From assembly GCA_036274615.1 (NCBI GenBank), contig DASUFK010000238.1:1-21003 (forward strand): a DNA stretch of 21,003 bases, read 5' to 3'. The position numbers and the translations under genes were made by a program. Shown in pieces: positions 7,853 through 15,210 of the stretch. The notes beneath the pieces are model-generated. The model made no database searches. It saw only the letters and a program-made list of their open reading frames with translations, and had not been told where the DNA came from. This DNA comes from FEN-1219 sp036274615. Lineage in GTDB: Bacteria > Pseudomonadota > Gammaproteobacteria > Steroidobacterales > Rariloculaceae. The stretch's first letter is position 1; every line of letters starts with the position of its first letter.

Positions 7853-9466
7853 GTGCGTCGTCGAACCGGTGTCAGACACCACCGGTGTCAGACACTGTGG
7901 GTGTCAGACACCTTGCGGATCGCGGCGTTGCTCGCCGCGGCGCTGCTCGCGGCGGGCGCGGCCTCGGCCGCAAGTCTCGTCGACGCGGCGCGCAAGGGCG
8001 ATCACGACGGCGCCGTGACGGAGCTCGAGCGCGGTGGCGACGCGAAGGCGAAGGCTCCGGACGGCACCACCGCGCTGCACTGGGCCGTGTATCACGACGA
8101 CGCCGATCTCGTGGCGCGGCTCATCAAGGCCGGCGCCGACGCCAACGCGGCCAACGACTACGGCTCCACGCCGCTCGGCGAAGCCGCGACCGTGGGCAAC
8201 CCGAAGGTGGTCAAGCAGCTGCTCGACGCCGGCGCCGATCCCAACGCGCCCGGCAAGGACGGCGCCACCGCGCTGATGCTCGCCGCGCGCGGCAGCAGCG
8301 TCGAGTCCGCAAAGCTCATGATCGACCACGGCGCCGACGTGAACATCAAGGAAGCCTGGCGCGGACAGACGGCACTGATCTGGGCGGCGGCGCAGAGCCG
8401 GCCCGCGATGATCAAGCTGCTGCTCGAGCACGGCGCCGACGCGAATGCGCGCTCGAATACCAACGACTGGGACCGCCAGGTCTCGGGCGAGAAGCGGCGC
8501 ATGTACCGGCCGTTCGGCGGCCTCACCGCGCTCATGTACGCGGCGCGCCAGGGCTGCGTGGAGTGCGCGCGCGCGCTCGTCGAGGGCGGCGCCGACCCGG
8601 ACCTCTCGGGCTATCGCAACATCACGCCGCTGATCATGGCGCTCGACAACCTGCACTTCGACACGGCGGATTACCTGATCGACGCCGGCGCGTCGCTCGA
8701 CATGTGGGATTGGTGGGGCCGCACGCCGCTCTACATGGCGGTGGACATGAACGGCGTGCCGGGCGGCGGCCGTCCCGATCGACGGTCCACCGACAAGACG
8801 GCGCCGATAGCGATCGTCGAGAAGATCCTCGCGAAGGGCGCGAACCCGAACGTGCAGCTCAAGCAGTCGCTGCCGTACCGCGACCGCGGCGCGGACCGCG
8901 GCTGCGACTCGATGCTCACCACCGGCGCCACGCCGCTCTTGCGCGCCGCCAAGACGTTCGACACGGCGTCGATGAAGCTCCTGCTCGCGCACGGCGCGCG
9001 CTGGGACCTGCCGAACGGCACGGGCGTCACGCCGATGCACGCGGCCGCGGGCTACGGCTCGCTCGAGTGCGACATCCGCGGCTACGGCGGCGGCATTCCG
9101 CAATACATGACGGCCGACGTGCAGCAGAAGTCCGTCGCGGCCCTGCAAGTGCTCGTTGACGCCGGCGCGAACGTGAACGCCGGCACCACGGGCGGGGCGC
9201 GCGGCAAGGCGCCCGGTCAGACGCCGCTGTTCGGCGCCGCGTTCTGGGGCTGGAACGACGTGGTGAAGTTCTTGGCCGCGCACGGCGCGGAGATCGGAGC
9301 TGCCGACACCAACGGCCGAACCGCGGTCGACGCGGCGCTCGGCAAGACCGGCGGGCACGAGCGCGGCTCGTCGATCAAGGTGTTCGATTCCACGGCCGAG
9401 CTGCTGCGCTCGCTGTGCACCGCGCAGCCGGGCTGTGCGCCCGCCCCCGCGGCGCCCTCGGGCTAG
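7853..9466 (+). CDS. exported ankyrin-repeat protein
   Basis: 537 residues from GTG 7853, two nt after the DUF1552 stop. The N-terminus is a signal peptide (hydrophobic IAALLAAALLAAGAASA) with an unusually long n-region of about 22 residues, encoded by three copies of a palindromic repeat. After residue 42 there are about nine to ten ankyrin repeats, some interrupted: TALHWAVYHDDADLVARLI, STPLGEAATVGNPKVVKQLL, ATALMLAARGSSVESAKLM, TALIWAAAQSRPAMIKLLL, LTALMYAARQGCVECARAL, TPLIMALDNLHFDTADYLI, TPLYMAVDMN, TPLLRAAKTFDTASMKLLL, TPMHAAAGYGS, TPLFGAAFWGWNDVVKFLA. The usual turn GADxN recurs. Cysteines (for example CVEC, CDIR, CTAQPGC) could form disulfides outside the cytoplasm. Ankyrin repeats bind proteins; partners among the operon products are inferred. 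It converges with the minus-strand cluster ending at 9463. Confidence 0.9.
   Translation: MRRRTGVRHHRCQTLWVSDTLRIAALLAAALLAAGAASAASLVDAARKGDHDGAVTELERGGDAKAKAPDGTTALHWAVYHDDADLVARLIKAGADANAANDYGSTPLGEAATVGNPKVVKQLLDAGADPNAPGKDGATALMLAARGSSVESAKLMIDHGADVNIKEAWRGQTALIWAAAQSRPAMIKLLLEHGADANARSNTNDWDRQVSGEKRRMYRPFGGLTALMYAARQGCVECARALVEGGADPDLSGYRNITPLIMALDNLHFDTADYLIDAGASLDMWDWWGRTPLYMAVDMNGVPGGGRPDRRSTDKTAPIAIVEKILAKGANPNVQLKQSLPYRDRGADRGCDSMLTTGATPLLRAAKTFDTASMKLLLAHGARWDLPNGTGVTPMHAAAGYGSLECDIRGYGGGIPQYMTADVQQKSVAALQVLVDAGANVNAGTTGGARGKAPGQTPLFGAAFWGWNDVVKFLAAHGAEIGAADTNGRTAVDAALGKTGGHERGSSIKVFDSTAELLRSLCTAQPGCAPAPAAPSG
7868..7912. repeat. three palindromic 13-mers at a 16-bp period inside the ankyrin gene start
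   Basis: GGTGTCAGACACC (odd palindrome with central A) occurs at 7868-7880 and 7900-7912, with an imperfect copy ending in T at 7884-7896. Spacing is exactly 16 bp, and the 3-bp linkers are ACC and GTG. Since 16 is not a multiple of three, the same DNA is read in all three frames (GVRH, then CQT, then VSDT). I saw no other copy in this window. It is too short and lacks the spacers for a CRISPR array. Confidence 0.85.
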
Positions 9467-9489
9467 CGGTCTGCCGGCCGGACGTTAGC
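9462..9489. terminator. inverted repeat spanning convergent stop codons (possible bidirectional terminator)
   Basis: GCTAGCG (9462-9468) pairs with CGTTAGC (9483-9489), with one G/T wobble, around a GC-rich loop that contains CCGGCCGG. The left arm holds the TAG of the ankyrin gene; the right arm holds the TAA of the longest minus-strand small ORF. No T-tract follows on either strand, so termination efficiency is doubtful. Confidence 0.3.
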
Positions 9490-9700
9490 GTCGTAGCGCA
9501 CAGTACCTGGACGTGAAACCGGCAGGCGGTTCACGTTGCTGAACCGTATCCGACCCTCCTCGTTGACGCCACGGGTTGCAGCGCCATGACGGATTGTTCG
9601 AACGCCGCTTGGCTGCTGCCGTCGACCTTCTGGGCGCGCCACCCGTGGTCGCACAGCCTGCAACGATCGCGAGGGCCGCGATGAGGAACAATCTCGACAT
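9463..9700 (-). pseudogene. small lipoprotein gene, apparently frameshifted
   Basis: ATG 9700 starts MSRLFLIAALAIVAGCATTG, a clean lipoprotein signal with lipobox VAGC (Cys16). It lies 7 nt after the tricorn stop and behind TAGGTG, so it looks co-transcribed. The same frame runs to a TAA at 9485-9487 (71 aa), but the part after the signal is low-complexity Arg/Ser sequence. A second frame over about 9645-9575 reads QKVDGSSQAAFEQSVMALQP, which looks like a real small-lipoprotein core (I think of the DUF6694 type, but am not sure). The third frame then reads NEEGRIRFSNVNRLPVSRPG to a TAG at 9463-9465. One or two indels would join these pieces. It could be a decayed gene, sequencing errors, or a real 71-aa lipoprotein at 9485-9700. 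Confidence 0.45.
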
Positions 9701-9707
9701 GCGACAC

Positions 9708-12700
9708 CTATTGCGACGGCCCGCTCGGCGTGCTCGGCCCGTAGTCGAACGCGTGATTCGGATACGGCGGCGGCGCAGGCACCGGCCGCGGATCCTTCGC
9801 GATCTGCCCTCGCAGATACTCGAGCGCCGCCTCGAGCTGCGCGTCCTTGCCGCCGAACGTGGCATGCGGCGGGTTGTCGACGACGATGTCGGGGTCCACG
9901 CCGTGATTCTCGACCAGCCACTTTCGCTCGGGCCCGAACACGCCGAGCTGCGGCGTGCGCGTAACACCGCCGTCGCTCAACACGGTCAACGAATCGTCGA
10001 GCCAGATTTCGCCGCCCCAGGTGCGAGTGCCGATCACCGGACCAAGACCGAGCCGCTTGAAGCCTTCCGCGAACGCCTCGCCGTCCGATGCCGTGTTCGC
10101 GTCCACGAGCACCACCATGTGCCCGCGAAACGCGTATTGCATGTTCCAGCTGGTGCTGCCGACGCGCGGCTGGAAATAGAACCACGCGCGCCGCGACAGC
10201 TTCTCGAGGATGAAGCTGTCGATGTTGCCGCCGCGGTTGTGGCGCACGTCGATGATGATCCCTTGGCGATCGAACACGGGATAGAACTGGCGATACCACG
10301 CCGTAACGTCGTCGCCACCCATCGCGCGCAGGTGCACGTAGCCGATCTTGCCGCCGCTCTGCTCGTCCACCGTGACCCTGCGCGAGTATTCCCAATCCGC
10401 GTAGCGCAACGACGCCTCGTTCGATGTGGGCGTCACGACCACGTCGCGCGGCGCCGCGCCGCTCGCAGGCCGCACGCGCAGCAATACCTGGCGCTCGACC
10501 TGGTTGCGCAACAGCTCGCCTAAGTCCCCCACCGACACGGCCGCGACTCCGTTCACCGCCTCGATCACGTCGCCCTCCCCGACCCCGAGCTCCGCATCCG
10601 CGAGCGGCGAGTCCTCGCTCGGATAGTCGGGATCGGAGCGATAGATGTGCTCGATCCGATAGCCGTCCTTGCGGCGCTCGAGCCGCGCGCCGAGGCTCGC
10701 GACCACCACGTTGTCGCGGCCCGTGCGCAAGTCGCCGCCGCGCACGCTCGTGTGCAGCGCCGTGAGCTCGCCCACGAACTGACCCATCACGTCGGAGAGC
10801 TCGTCGCGCGTGGTCACGCGGTCGACGAGCGGCAAGTACTTGTCGCGCGCGGCGCGCCAGTCGACGCCGTGCATCGCCGGGTCGTAGAAGTAGTCGCGCT
10901 CGAGCCGCCACGCGTCGAGGAAGATCTGGCGCCAGTCGTCGCGCACGTTCAGCGGATAGCCGAATCCCGCGAGCGACACCTCGGACTCGTCGAGCTTCTC
11001 GAGCGCTCTCGCCGCCGCGTCCACCACGTAGAGCTTCTTGTCCTTCTGCACGAGCAGCTTCTTGCCGTCCTGCGAGAGCTCGTAGTAGTCCACCGCCTCG
11101 AGCAGCGTGACGGCCTTGGCGTCGCGGTTCTTGATCGGCATCCCCTGCAAGCGCAGCTTGCCCTCGCGGCCCGGGTCGCGCGCGAGCCAGAACAGCGCGT
11201 CGCCGCTCGCCGCGAGCGCGGCGTAGTTGCCGCTGCCGGCCGGCACCTCGCGGATGCGGCGCTGGATGCCCTCCGCGTCCACGATTACCGCGGCGGCGTC
11301 CGGCTTCCCCGCGGCGTCGGAGGCCTTGGCGTCGTTCGCGGCTCTGCGCCCTCTGTCCGTCTTCGCGCCCTTGTCCTCGGCCTTCCCGTCCGCCTTCTCT
11401 TCGGCAGCGCCTTCCTTCTTCTCCGGCGCGCGATAGAGCTCGTCGTCGGGGCGGAACGGCGAGCGAACGCCGTCGCGCAACGCAAGCTCGTAGATCTTGA
11501 TCGGCGTGTCGAAGTACGGCTCGGGCTGGCGAGGTCCCCACGGCCCGTTCACCACCGACCTGAGATCGCGGTCCGACAAGAAGTAGAGGAACTTGCCGTC
11601 GCGGCTGAACGCGGGGCTGCCGCTGTTCACGCGGTCGGACGTGGCGGCCACGCGCGAGCGAGCCGCCGTCTCGTAGAGGAACACCTGCGCGAACGTGTTC
11701 GACGCCACCTCCGAGTACGCGAGGAAGCGGCCGTCGGACGACCAGGTCACGTCGCCGACGCCGTCGCGCCCCAGCGACACGCGCGTGCGTTCGCGAGAGC
11801 CCACGTCGAGCAGCCACAGGTCGTTGTTGGCGTCGGTGAACGCCACCTGCTTGCCGTCGGGCGAGGGATACAGGCGCAGCCGCGTCGTGTCGCCGCCGGT
11901 GGTGAGCGCCTGCGGGGCGCCCACGCCGTTCGCCGGCAGCGTGGTGAGCTCGAGCTCGCCGCTCGCGTCGCCGAAGCCGACGAGCCGCGTGCCGTCGCCC
12001 AAGAACGTGGCGTCGCGGTAGCGCACGCCCTGCTCCTGCGTCACGCGCGTGAGCCTGCCCGCCTTCGCGGGCGCCACGAACACGCGTCCGCGCACGGTGA
12101 GCGCCACGCTCTCGCCGCGCGGGTGCAGGTGCACCGCGGTGGCCTGCTGCCACGGATCGCCGACCCACTTGTCGCGCAGCTGATCGAAGTCCGACGCGAG
12201 CTCGATGGGCACGAGCGCGTCCGCGCCCGAGGCGATGTCGTACACCCAGAGATCCGCGCCCACCTGATAGACGATGCGGCCGTCGCTCGACAACGACGCG
12301 TCGCGCGCGTCCCAGCCGCGATGGCGCGTGTGCTGCCGCGCGTCGGTGCCGTCGGCGCGCATCGACCAGAGGTTCATCGTGCCGTCGCGGTCGGTGACGA
12401 AGTACACGCGGCCGTTCCACGCCATCGGCGTGTGGCTCTCGCCGTCGTAGTCCGCGGTGAGCGCCACCGCCTCGGCCGCGCCGCCGTCGAAGCGCCAGAT
12501 CTTGCGGGCCGTGCCGCCGGTGTAGCGCTTGGTGACGTTGCGGTGAAACGCCGGACGCACGAAGAACAGGCTCTTGCCCGACGCGTCGAACGACGCCTCG
12601 CTCGCCTGCGCCAGCGGCACGCGCTCGCGGGCCCCGTCGCGCGGATCGAGCGTCACGAGCTGCAGATCCGGCAGCGTGGAGTAGTGAGTGGTGGTGAAGA

Positions 12701-13058
12701 GGATGCGCCCGTCGCTCGTCCAGCCGAGCGACGTGGACTCGTCGCCGTCGTAGGTGAGCCGCGTGGGCAAGCCGCCCGCGAGCGGCATCGAATAGAGCTC
12801 CGCCGGGCCCTCGTAGGTCGCGGTGAAGGCGACGGTCTTGCCGTCGGGCGAGATCGCGGGATGCGACTCGTCGCCCGGGTGCGTGGTGAGACGCCGCGCG
12901 ACGCCGCCCTTGGCCGGCACGGTCCAGAGGTCGCCTTCCGCGGCGAACACGATCGTGTCGCCGTGCAGCGCCGGATAGCGGTAGTAGCCGCGGCTCGGCT
13001 GAGCCCACGCGGCCGCTGCGGCCGTCAAGGCGGCGACGAAAACGATGAGCCTGTGCAT
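9708..13058 (-). CDS. tricorn-type S41 serine protease (tricorn protease homolog)
   Basis: 1116 residues; ATG 13058 is preceded by GAGGA at a 6-nt spacing. Residues 1-19 are a Sec signal ending AWA, so the enzyme is periplasmic or secreted. Two beta-propellers follow (WD40/TolB-like blades such as HPAISPDGKTVAFTATYEG, SSDGRFLAYSEVASN, FSRDGKFLYFLSDRDLRS), then the C1 helical domain (DDWRQIFLDAWRLERDYFYD), a PDZ domain (~785-870, GVGEGDVIEAVNGV) and the S41 core. Catalytic residues aligned to Thermoplasma tricorn are H769 (ELTALHTSV), S991-D992 (ANTASDGEAF) and E1050 (WLVENHGV). The position before the His is Leu rather than the Ser of tricorn. Role from the family: trimming peptides to short products. 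A charged Lys/Glu/Ala insert (~543-588) interrupts the second propeller. The end is 7 nt from the small lipoprotein start. Confidence 0.93.
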   Translation of the reverse strand: MHRLIVFVAALTAAAAAWAQPSRGYYRYPALHGDTIVFAAEGDLWTVPAKGGVARRLTTHPGDESHPAISPDGKTVAFTATYEGPAELYSMPLAGGLPTRLTYDGDESTSLGWTSDGRILFTTTHYSTLPDLQLVTLDPRDGARERVPLAQASEASFDASGKSLFFVRPAFHRNVTKRYTGGTARKIWRFDGGAAEAVALTADYDGESHTPMAWNGRVYFVTDRDGTMNLWSMRADGTDARQHTRHRGWDARDASLSSDGRIVYQVGADLWVYDIASGADALVPIELASDFDQLRDKWVGDPWQQATAVHLHPRGESVALTVRGRVFVAPAKAGRLTRVTQEQGVRYRDATFLGDGTRLVGFGDASGELELTTLPANGVGAPQALTTGGDTTRLRLYPSPDGKQVAFTDANNDLWLLDVGSRERTRVSLGRDGVGDVTWSSDGRFLAYSEVASNTFAQVFLYETAARSRVAATSDRVNSGSPAFSRDGKFLYFLSDRDLRSVVNGPWGPRQPEPYFDTPIKIYELALRDGVRSPFRPDDELYRAPEKKEGAAEEKADGKAEDKGAKTDRGRRAANDAKASDAAGKPDAAAVIVDAEGIQRRIREVPAGSGNYAALAASGDALFWLARDPGREGKLRLQGMPIKNRDAKAVTLLEAVDYYELSQDGKKLLVQKDKKLYVVDAAARALEKLDESEVSLAGFGYPLNVRDDWRQIFLDAWRLERDYFYDPAMHGVDWRAARDKYLPLVDRVTTRDELSDVMGQFVGELTALHTSVRGGDLRTGRDNVVVASLGARLERRKDGYRIEHIYRSDPDYPSEDSPLADAELGVGEGDVIEAVNGVAAVSVGDLGELLRNQVERQVLLRVRPASGAAPRDVVVTPTSNEASLRYADWEYSRRVTVDEQSGGKIGYVHLRAMGGDDVTAWYRQFYPVFDRQGIIIDVRHNRGGNIDSFILEKLSRRAWFYFQPRVGSTSWNMQYAFRGHMVVLVDANTASDGEAFAEGFKRLGLGPVIGTRTWGGEIWLDDSLTVLSDGGVTRTPQLGVFGPERKWLVENHGVDPDIVVDNPPHATFGGKDAQLEAALEYLRGQIAKDPRPVPAPPPYPNHAFDYGPSTPSGPSQ

Positions 13059-13190
13059 GGCGCGTCCTCGAGGTGCGGATGTTCGTGAGCGGGCGACGGG
13101 CGATTAGTTCGCCTCTCGAGCCCATGGCGGCCGAAGATAGCGCCGAGCCGCGGAGATTGCCACGCACCGCGGCGGCGGCACGCGGCGCGG

Positions 13191-13598
13191 CTAGCGCAGA
13201 GGATTGTTCTTCGGCGCGCGGCCCGCGGGCGGCGAGAAGCTCCGCAACAACTCCGCGAGCTTCGCCACCGATTCGATGTCGGCGATCGTCGTGGCGCCGG
13301 AGAACGCGACGTACGGCTCGAATTGCGCCCAGCACTCGCCGCGCTCGTTCCAGTGGAGGTCGGCGCAGAAGCCGCCCGCGGCGTCGATCAGGAGATAGGA
13401 GTCGCTCTCCGGCTCGTGCTCCACGGCCCACGGCCCCAAGCGGCGGATCACGATCGCCTCGGCCAGCGGCGACGCGTCCGCGGCGCCGTCGTCGTCGCCG
13501 TCACCCGCGAGCCGGTCGTCCGCCAGCGGCGCGGGCGCTTCGCGGCTTGCTTCGCCGGCGTGCCCGGGCGTGGACGGTGTATCGGGTGAGCTCGGCAT
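13191..13598 (-). CDS. hypothetical protein, 135 aa
   Basis: I do not recognise this protein. The first ~45 residues are Pro/Ala/Asp-rich and probably disordered (GDGDDDGAADASPL). The rest looks like a folded domain: AIVIRRLGPWAVEHEPESD, SYLLIDAAGGFCADLHWNER, GECWAQFEPYVAFSGATTI and a helix SVAKLAELLRSF. There is no signal peptide or membrane segment, so it is probably cytoplasmic, unlike its neighbours. ATG 13598 was chosen; TTG 13607 would add three residues, and neither has a clear ribosome site. It sits 132 bp upstream of the tricorn start and 48 bp downstream of the DUF6152 fusion, all on the minus strand, so co-transcription is possible. Confidence 0.62.
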   Translation of the reverse strand: MPSSPDTPSTPGHAGEASREAPAPLADDRLAGDGDDDGAADASPLAEAIVIRRLGPWAVEHEPESDSYLLIDAAGGFCADLHWNERGECWAQFEPYVAFSGATTIADIESVAKLAELLRSFSPPAGRAPKNNPLR

Positions 13599-13646
13599 CG
13601 TGTTCAATGTCGTGCCCCGGCGTTACGGGGGCGAGACGACCGCGGA

Positions 13647-14789
13647 TCAGTTGCCGCCCTTCGAGAACTCGTAGGTGAGCTCCTCGCACGGATGCTTCTC
13701 GAACGGCGTCTCGGAGAGCAGCACGACGTCGCTGCCCTTGTACGGCGCGGCCAAGTACACCGGATCCTCCGCCGTGTACTCGCGCTTCAACGCGAACGTC
13801 TTCGGGTCGAGCGTGAAGCGCTCCACCACGTGCAGCTTGTCGCTGTTGCGCGTAGGCGGCACGAGCACGCCGGCCGTGAAGCCAACGGTGTCGACCACGA
13901 GCGTGTCGCCTTCCCAGTGCCCGATCGAGTGACCCGCGTTGCTCGGCGCCAGGTTCGCCGGATGCTTGTCCGTCATGTGGATGCGGCGCGAGAAGCTGTA
14001 GAGGCCGTAATCGATGTCGACGACCTTCTCGCCGTTCACGGTGGTCTGCGCGATGCGGTTCACCGGCCAGTCGAACGTCCAGTCGAAGACGATGCTCGTG
14101 GGCTTGCACGACAGCCGCGGATTGTCCTCCGGCGACCACATGCGAAACGCCTTGGCCGCGGCGTCGCCCTCGGGCGTGTACTGCGGCCGTGCCGGCGCGG
14201 GGTTGCGCGCGCGAATCTCGTCGAGCGTGATCTTGCCCGCCGCGAAGTCCTCGCGCAGGCTCCGCGGCACGAGCGAGCCGTTGCCGCCGCTCGGCGGGAT
14301 CGTGAGCACCGCCTGCTCCACGGCCCAGTCGCCCGAGATGTTCGGCTCGCCCGACGCGAGCTTGAGCGGCCGCTTCGACGTATCCACCGGCGTGGACGTC
14401 TGGAACTGCGCGTTGCGGTCGATCGCCGGCGCGCCGCCCACCGTGACGCTCTCGAGATAGCACGAGTGCGGATCGTCGCGGTGCGGATGGCCGTGAACTT
14501 CGACGTGCTTGCCCGGCTGGAACTGATCCGTCTTCCAACCCGAGCGCATGATCAACGTGGCCGCGCGCATCTCGCAGCGTATCGACAACGGCTTGCCGTC
14601 GGCGCCCACGGTGTCGAAGTACAGATAGCTGTGCGGATTGACGAGCTCGAGCTTCGTGAGCGTGCCCGACCAGTCCGCGTTCTTGTCCATTTGAAAGAGG
14701 CCGAAGCCGTGATGCGCGAGCGCCGGCGCGGCACAAGCGAGCGCGAGCGCGGCGGCGAGCGTCGATCGATGCAGGTGTCGTGAGTCCAT
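13647..14789 (-). CDS. DUF6152 domain fused to a second conserved exported domain
   Basis: 380 residues; GGAGA lies 7 nt before ATG 14789. The Sec signal ends PALA, so the mature protein begins HHGFGLF. Residues ~26-120 are a DUF6152 domain (LTKLELVNPHSYLYFDTV, GKHVEVHGHPH). From ~140 a second domain begins ASGEPNISGDWAVEQ and contains RPQYTPEGDAAAK, CKPTSIVFDWTFDWPVNRI, YSFSRRIHMTDKHPAN, NAGHSIGHWEGDTLVVDT, LHVVERFTL and REYTAEDPVYLAAP. This second domain is homologous to the partial gene at 20591 (GKPDLTGSW; the Y...DP...C.P pattern), and the first to the gene at 19071. Functions are unknown; the double His at the mature N-terminus and the conserved NPH suggest metal binding (inference). 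The open frame extends upstream to 15041, but that part shows no coding character. Confidence 0.9.
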   Translation of the reverse strand: MDSRHLHRSTLAAALALACAAPALAHHGFGLFQMDKNADWSGTLTKLELVNPHSYLYFDTVGADGKPLSIRCEMRAATLIMRSGWKTDQFQPGKHVEVHGHPHRDDPHSCYLESVTVGGAPAIDRNAQFQTSTPVDTSKRPLKLASGEPNISGDWAVEQAVLTIPPSGGNGSLVPRSLREDFAAGKITLDEIRARNPAPARPQYTPEGDAAAKAFRMWSPEDNPRLSCKPTSIVFDWTFDWPVNRIAQTTVNGEKVVDIDYGLYSFSRRIHMTDKHPANLAPSNAGHSIGHWEGDTLVVDTVGFTAGVLVPPTRNSDKLHVVERFTLDPKTFALKREYTAEDPVYLAAPYKGSDVVLLSETPFEKHPCEELTYEFSKGGN

Positions 14790-15210
14790 TCGTTTGTCTC
14801 CGGCCGCACGCGGCGTTAGGGCGGGACTCCGCTGCAAAGTGGAGTACCCATGGGGAGTATACCCTCGCCCCGATCTCGTCGAACGATGGACGGGGATGAG
14901 AACCGACGCGTCGAGCGCACGTCGCGTAACGAATCTCGCGCCGGTCGGCGAAGCGGAAGCGCCCTTGGAGAAGCTGTCTTCACCCGCGCCGACGACGCTT
15001 TGCGCTGCACCGCGCAGTACGGCTTTCGCCGGTTTCGCCACATAACCTGGTTGGCCTCCGTTTCCCGCCCGCAGTAATGCCGAGATCGCTCAGCCGGTCG
15101 AAAGCGCATAGGCGACTGACCAATCATCTTCACACCGGTAGCATTTCTCACGCGCACTCTGCAAAATCACCTAGCACTAGAACCAACAATAAATAGAGAC
15201 GCTAGCCACC
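14790..15210. other. 421-bp divergent intergenic region
   Basis: This region lies between the divergent DUF6152 fusion and the BNR/DUF11 gene. Small open frames here (for example 14850-15077) are Arg/Ser-rich and unconvincing. The last ~50 bp (15160-15210) are clearly more AT-rich than the surroundings, which fits a promoter for the gene at 15211. I see no RNA gene or repeat. Confidence 0.5.
14856..14861 (-). promoter_or_regulatory. possible -10 element for the DUF6152 fusion gene
   Basis: On the minus strand this reads TATACT (5/6 to consensus), about 67 nt upstream of ATG 14789. The upstream -35 region (TTCGAC at a 16-nt spacing) is poor, so only the -10 is convincing. Confidence 0.33.

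Noticed and set aside
7868..7912. CRISPR array
   Set aside because: Repeats are 13 bp with 3-bp linkers, there are only three copies, and they lie inside a gene start; no spacers.
7904..9358. 484-codon minus-strand open frame
   Set aside because: Shadow of the ankyrin gene; the ankyrin repeats on the plus strand are unmistakable.
10647..13088. 813-codon plus-strand open frame
   Set aside because: Antisense shadow of the tricorn gene, with no recognisable motif.
13692..14783. 363-codon plus-strand open frame
   Set aside because: Antisense of the DUF6152 fusion; Arg/His-rich shadow.
14850..15077. 75-codon open frame in the intergenic region
   Set aside because: Arg/Ser-rich, no ribosome site, no coding-like codon use.
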